Below, piece after piece: positions 58,905-64,000 of a DNA stretch of 64,000 nucleotides (within the stretch, counting starts at the first letter, position 1; each line of letters opens with the position of its first letter). Origin of the DNA: Macrotrachela quadricornifera (taxonomy: Eukaryota; Rotifera; Eurotatoria; Philodinida; Philodinidae); the NCBI GenBank assembly GCA_022393335.1, contig JAJEKB010000243.1:29809-93808 (forward strand), in the 5' to 3' direction. The notes beneath the pieces are model-generated. The model saw nothing but the letters and a program-made list of their open reading frames with translations, ran no database searches and was not told the DNA's origin. Both the position numbers and the translations under genes were made by a program.

Positions 58905-58909
58905 TTTTT

Positions 58910-59800
58910 TTTTGTTGAGTATCGATTCAATCTACAATGATAAAATAAAATACATGTTTATTACATTCTATGATTTCATTTACGCATAAAAGTTTTCGAA
59001 TCTTTTTGATTCACATTTTTCTACATTTCTCATTGAAATATGAGCGACTTAAAAGAAAAACGTTACCAATGATTTTAACAGAGTATTTTTTTTTTCTTAC
59101 GTCTTAAATGTAATATATGATAGCGATACACATGTTGCCATGGTATCATCCTTACGTTTAGTTTGATTTATTCGTAGGTGATGCTCATGCATGATTTTCT
59201 TTGCATTGTCGAGCGCTTAAGTGTGTGGTGAAATAAACACTTGCTCAGATGAAAAAAGAGTGTAAACAAAGACACGTCATTATATAAGAAGAAAAAACTG
59301 TCCATATACGAGATTCATAATTACTCATGACTTAAGTGCTCATCGAAAAATAACAAACTTACGTTTTAACAAATAACGATTAGAAAAGGAGACAGAAAAA
59401 AAAAGAGAGAAAGCAAAAAAATATTTTATGTTATTGATCGTTTTAATAGTTGACCAACTTTTTTTTTGTCATTGTAATGAAGAAAGTGATTTCGCACAAA
59501 CAAATAGAAGAGTATTCTATTGAGGCAAGCATCATAGTCTCTATTCTCACTGACTTCACTAAAAAAAAGAATGTGTATTCGATAACTCTAAAGCGATTTT
59601 ATTTCGAACTCAAAGAGACAACAATCTTTAACTACACCGATTTCTGACAAGTATTTTTTCGAAAATTACCTTAAGAATGATCAATTGCATCGATCTCTGC
59701 TTGAGCATAGAGCAGGGTCATTTGACTTAACGCTTAATTCCTCAGAAAATTAAGTAATTAAGTTGTAATTATGTCTAGCACAGATTACTTATGGAAACTA
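58910..59800. other. Intergenic region upstream of the ANKUB1-like gene
   Basis: AT-rich, short unsupported frames only. Expected to hold the ANKUB1-like promoter. Confidence 0.4.
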
Positions 59801-59809
59801 ACCAATTCT

Positions 59810-59945
59810 ATGGGACACCCTTCGATACTCAACTATTATACTATGGGGATAGATTTGGATCCTTAATTTCTATGCTGATGGGATACCTATAGCTCGTCAA
59901 CAGGTATTCTATAGTGGTACTCATAGTTGACCTGTAGGATAATAT
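59810..59945. repeat. ~34-bp unit cluster
   Basis: Three to four units of the dispersed family 'tactcaactattatactatg' then ggg-ata...ggatcc. They match units at 3.9-5.0, 9.0-9.3, 10.9 and 37.3 kb. Confidence 0.5.
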
Positions 59946-59949
59946 TCAA

Positions 59950-60655
59950 GAGTTTGGAAGAGAGCCGTACGGATAAGATGGATGATGATTAATGCTAACT
60001 GGTAGATGAAAGGAGAAAGTAGGAGAAAGTTAATGTTGGGATCAGTATAGTGTCTGTGAGGTATATAAAGGAATGAATACTATGCGAATGATTGTATAGA
60101 ATCAAAATTAAATTGGTAGGAATATCAGGTGAGATGAATGGAATTGTGGGTCTGATGATGAAAGTGAGAGATTTGAGTATGAATGATACGAAACAGTGGA
60201 AAAGGTGGTGTGGTATTGAATTGATCGCGGCTGGAAGACATGGAATAAAAATGGGGATGTTGTAGTTGATGATCATAGTGAAGCAGATATTGCCAACGCA
60301 AAGATGACTGTGATGTCGGTGGAAAGCCTAGGAGCAAAATTGCTAGTAACTAAATAATTAGGCCGAAGGGTTGGAAAAGTATGTAGTTAGAAGATCAAAA
60401 ATTCGAAGAGAAATTTAGAAACTGCAAGATCAAATTGATTTTTCGACATGTACTTCTCTTATCAAAGAAAAGTGAAGAATTCGATTTCTGCTGTTTTCCG
60501 AAAAACTGGCAACAAATTATTCTTATTCTATGTTTTGTTCTGTTTCAGGATTAAGTCAAGCAAGGCTAAATATGCCGACGCATTACTTGTTAATAAGAAT
60601 AACTTTTTTTCTAAAGATATTTTTAACTCGAATCAACAATGTTATTATATTAGGA
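59950..60655. other. Non-coding DNA with purine-rich degenerate repeats
   Basis: Plus-strand gatgaatg/gtggtgtg-type purine-rich stretches (59960-60320). The minus-strand Pro/His/Ile-rich frames are by-products. No gene. Confidence 0.4.
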
Positions 60656-60660
60656 ATAAT

Positions 60661-61299
60661 TAGCGGAAAGAAGTTACGTTACCGGCTAGTTAGGTTACTC
60701 GTTACTGAGTAACGATGGCGGGTAACGGAACTTTTCTAGCCATTAACACAAAGCATGGTTACACAAAATACTTAATGTTTTATAAAATTTCGCCAAAAGC
60801 TTTTGGCATTCAGCAATATAAATCACATCATTGTTACTTCAAAATTTCTATCCTTTAAAACTATTTTGCCAGTAGGTGTATTCTCCACTATTGTAAGGCT
60901 TAGACATAGGCTTGTTTCTGCGAATAAGAGATTTTTATGTTCGTTGGGCGGCCGATTTTGCCACTATTGTAAGAGCAGTGAAAAGTGCTGTCCAGACCGA
61001 TAAAACGTTTTCATGAGTCGCTAAAATGCGCCTCGGAGAATCCCACGTTGTGTGATTGTAACAGTGAGAAGATGCTTTTTGGAATTACAGCTTTCATTTA
61101 ATGAGATTCTTTATCGACAAGCTTCAAAATCTGCTATTTGGATTTGGATTTCCTAACCTCGGAAATCTTTGATGAGATCTTTTGAAATTTATCTGGTTTT
61201 TTTTTCAGATGATCCTTCTTCTATAAGAAACTAGAGTTGTCTCGTTACCAATTATCGGTTAGTTACGTGGTAACGTAACAGTAACTTTCCTCCCCTATA
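60661..61299. mobile_element. hAT-like MITE with gttac-rich ends, copy 2
   Basis: The left end, 'agcggaaagaagttacgtta' then ccggctagttaggttactcgttac, faces an inverted right end. Read on the minus strand the latter is 'aggggaggaaagttactgtt' then acgttaccacgtaacta. The repeated GTTAC/GTAAC composition matches the 10739-11334 element. Internal 'ttttgccactattgtaagag' recalls sequence at 4235. The target-site duplication is unclear. Confidence 0.4.
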
Positions 61300-61304
61300 G
61301 AAGG

Positions 61305-62235
61305 ACGAAAATCTTATGAGAAATTGTTTACAATATATTATGAAGTATATTTTATCAGTTCAATCAGATCTTTCATGGAAAGGATCGAAACTCATGATTT
61401 AGAACTATTTCAATTGAGGTCAATACCAATTGCAGTTAAAAGTTGTTTCAAGAAAAAAGTCATTTTTTATTAATCTGTTTTTAACAACAACATCACATCC
61501 TCACCCTCAAGGTTGGCGCTTCATGAAAACAAAACAAACCTATTTTCTCATGTCTTGGTGCCAAAAGTATGTCACTCTCGCTATTAGTAACTATAGTTTT
61601 TGTTTCAAAATGAATTTTTTCTTATTGAAAGCTTCGAAAAACAAGTGAGATAGGCCTAATGACCTGTTTGAACCTGTCGTATTAAGAATTGTGATTAAAT
61701 CAGAATCGAAGATTGAATACTTAAAGTTTTGTTGCTCACCATTATAGTGATTGATCCTTTTTTTCAAACATAGCTAATGACATATAATTGTCTTTTTTGT
61801 GTATAAGTATGAATATACCGTCAACACTGACGTACAACAGAATAATATTCCAGAATTTGGACTAGATCTATATCAGTTGCTCTTTCCAATATTGTAATAA
61901 ATTATCATAACTCGGAAATTTTTTTGAACTAACAAATACAGTTCTCTAAAAAATAATGACTGTTTGTGGCACAATGCATAAGGTCATAAAAAAACAGTAT
62001 TCTGTAGAGAATATATTCGGAAATATATATTAGGAATAAAAACTAATTAAATACAGAAATCATTAAGATAAGCAAAGTTTTCATACTGTTTAGCCATTCA
62101 TGAAGTTGTGATAAATTTCAAGTATGATAATAATCACAATTTTAATATACCGCATACTATTAGTTTATCTCAAGATGCTCAAGGTGGTTGGTGGAAAATG
62201 TTATGATCAACACAAGTACTCAATGGACAACAAGA
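61305..62235. other. Intergenic region
   Basis: AT-rich with one unsupported 72-codon frame; upstream region of the next gene. Confidence 0.4.
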
Positions 62236-62239
62236 AAAT

Positions 62240-63441
62240 ATGAATCATACTAATGAGAAGGAGCGACAACAAATGAAAAAGAAAACATGTCGTGGTAATC
62301 GAAAAGAACAACATAAAAGAAGAAGATTACATCTTCAACAACAAAAAGTGACTAATAATACAAATCATATACATCAGAATGTTAATAATTATTCAGTAAG
62401 AGAACGAGAAGAACAAATTCAAGTATGCTTGAAACTCTTATTTTTAAAAAAGTGATGATTTTCTATTCAACACTTCTTGATTCTACTTAGACCTATTCAT
62501 TGAATAATTGTCTTCAAACAAAATCAGAAAATAAACGTAAATGTCAAGATTTAAATCAAAATGGTATACATCTGAATCAATCATTCAGTCAATTATCAAT
62601 ATCACAAGAAAACAATCCAAAGAAGAAAAGACGAACAAATACAATTGATAATGAATCAAATAATCAAAGAGTAACAGTAGCAAATGGTCATAAAAACTTA
62701 GAAGAATATAACAATAAATCATTACCGACTAATATGATGCAAAAATTTAAACCACAATATTTAAAAGTTTCTGATCATATATTTAAACAAATATTATCAA
62801 ATGCAATAAAAGATAGTGATAAAATTGTTCAATGTCTAGATACAAATGAAAAACTTCAATTTATTCGTCGAATAACTGAAGTAACGAATAATTTACATTA
62901 TATAAAGTTACAACAACAATTATGGCAAAATTATTATAATTTGAGTATGAAAGAAGGTGATGTACGGACAACATCACGAGTATCAAAATCGTTTGCTGAA
63001 CAACACCATACATGTCGTACATATGGTTTTCCTAAACGTATTATTGAACAACGTCAAAAAACAATTCAACATCAATTACAACGTACAATCAATGAATTAC
63101 AACACTATTTAATAGAATTAGAACAATATTCAAAACAATGGCAACCATCGTTTGATGTAAATGTATTATCACATGTAATTAATGAATGTGTTACAAAGGG
63201 TCAACAACGATTAAGACAGGAATTTGATTATAAAATGAAAATATTATCATTAGATTCAAATGATCATAATTTAATTAGAAAATTTTATGAATTACAACCA
63301 GATAAAGAACAAATAGATCTAGCAAAAATAATATGGCGAACAACAAGTGATAAATTAAAAATGAAAGAATATGAAGAAATTCTTCGTAAACGTATATATT
63401 TACAGCGTCTACAAAGTGGAATTGATAAAATTATTAATTAA
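62240..63441 (+). CDS. Basic Gln/Asn-rich helical protein, possible bdelloid multigene family
   Basis: Two exons (62240-62422 and 62491-63441) with a 68-bp GT-AG intron in phase 0 give 377 residues. The N-terminus is strongly basic ('MKKKTCRGNRKEQHKRRR'), followed by a Ser/Asn/Gln linker with 'QSFSQLSISQENNPKKKRRT', a likely nuclear localisation signal. From about residue 150 it is predominantly helical and Gln-rich, with coiled-coil character ('LQRTINELQHYLIELEQY'). From memory, a CRGNRK-type N-terminus with an SxSQLSIS stretch is common to a large family of uncharacterised bdelloid proteins. I cannot confirm membership or any link to mobile elements. A nucleic-acid-binding role is only suggested by charge. 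The codons are AT-biased. AATAAA lies at 63639. Confidence 0.7.
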
Positions 63442-63638
63442 TCAATGGATCCTATTGAACTTTTACTTTCCGATTCGATACTGGATAAAGATCAATTCGT
63501 TTCGAGTTAATAGGAAGGTCATAATTATATTAGTGTTTTTTCTAGTTTTCTCTTCCTTTTATAATGTAATTTATAAATTATTGTATATTTATATTATAAT
63601 TATTAAATTTTTAGTTTTAATATTTAATTTTTCCATAG

Positions 63639-63644
63639 AATAAA
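63639..63644 (+). terminator. Polyadenylation signal AATAAA
   Basis: AATAAA about 200 nt after the stop of the Gln-rich gene, in a very AT-rich tail with further AATAAA copies. Confidence 0.4.
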
Positions 63645-63751
63645 ATAAATAAATTCATAAAAACCAAATTATAAACCTAAATATATAAATCAATTATAAA
63701 AATTAAGTTGTTATTAATTTATATTAAAAGTAAGTAAATTGATTGAATGTA

Positions 63752-63905
63752 ATGCTCTTAGCCGAATGATAGATCGTCGAAAGGTGAGATCGCCGAAACT
63801 CGCGCCGAAAGGAACATTATCGAAAAAATAGATCGCCGAAATACATATCATCGAAATAAAGATCGCCGATATGAAGATGGTCGAAATAAAGAACACCGAA
63901 TTTTT
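63752..63905. repeat. Array of about nine ~15-bp units (gatcgccgaaataaa)
   Basis: Units with the core 'atcgccgaaa' repeat at 13-20-bp spacing and are degenerate. Like the 8.1-8.85 and 9.5-10.15 kb arrays, this has 15-bp periodicity and a CG-bearing core in AT-rich DNA. An inverted partner, if any, lies outside the window. The minus-strand frame reading 'ISTIFISAIFISMICISAI' is a by-product of the repeat. Confidence 0.6.
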
Positions 63906-64000
63906 TCGGTCATTTATTACCAACAAAATATATTTCAATGATCTAATTTTCGATAATCATTTCTTGCGCTTGCTTTTTAAATATCTATCAGACTTGAAAT

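Noticed and set aside
59995..60337. Two minus-strand Pro/His/Ile-rich frames
   Set aside because: Purine-rich simple-sequence DNA on the plus strand explains them; there are no splice partners and no domain.
63752..63905. CRISPR-like appearance of short regular repeats
   Set aside because: Units are degenerate, spacing is only 13-20 bp with no unique spacers of constant length, and the setting is eukaryotic.
1..64000. tRNA or rRNA genes
   Set aside because: I looked for A-box/B-box pairs and rRNA-like conserved blocks and found none convincing; a tRNAscan-SE run would settle it.

Overview
The window looks like nuclear DNA from a small-genome invertebrate, most likely a bdelloid rotifer (Adineta/Rotaria-like). 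The reasons are: AT-rich sequence; compact genes with short GT-AG introns (55-111 bp in most genes, 184-292 bp in the P450); a threonine-stalked FG-GAP surface protein of a type I know from bdelloids; an ANKUB1-like metazoan gene; a CYP3-clan P450; and many short, decayed DNA transposons. I could run no search, so the taxon is an inference.

Layout. 1-13.1 kb is a gene-free island of degenerate tandem arrays, inverted repeats and miniature transposons. It includes a 633-bp near-perfect palindrome (11373-12005) with TA flanks. 13.25-16.8 kb (+) is a multi-exon gene whose splice phases join an unrecognised N-terminal region, three EF-hands and about 13 MORN repeats. It carries a one-base frame break at an A7 run. 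17.9-18.5 kb (-) is a frameshifted gene relic. 18.64-19.14 kb is a 400-N gap between two 47-bp inverted repeats. 19.4-20.7 kb is a mariner fossil with recognisable ends. 22.5-22.9 kb holds a FLYWCH-like fragment. 23.3-25.6 kb (-) is the FG-GAP gene. 29.0-33.0 kb holds about 173-bp tandem units in two inverted blocks, one of which overlaps possible exons. 34.3-35.1 kb (-) is a truncated mariner copy. 35.86-36.8 and 44.4-45.2 kb are two copies of a decayed, possibly Ty3/Gypsy-derived segment. 40.5-41.5 kb is a 954-bp non-autonomous TA-flanked element.

The remaining genes are: a small two-TM protein (42.4 kb, +); a four-exon cytochrome P450 (46.9-49.2 kb, +); a 1,200-residue membrane protein of three tandem two-TM, cysteine-rich units (51.0-54.7 kb, -); an ANKUB1-like ubiquitin/ankyrin protein (56.3-58.9 kb, -); and a basic Gln/Asn-rich protein (62.2-63.4 kb, +). 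Exon joins were checked by reading phase across GT-AG boundaries, and in each full model the exon lengths sum to a multiple of three.

The genes do not form a pathway. They are unrelated single genes separated by transposon-derived DNA. The most noteworthy items are two unusual architectures (EF-hand+MORN fusion; triple DEG/ENaC-like protein) and several families of miniature or foldback elements built from short degenerate arrays. I saw no CRISPR array, rRNA or confident tRNA.
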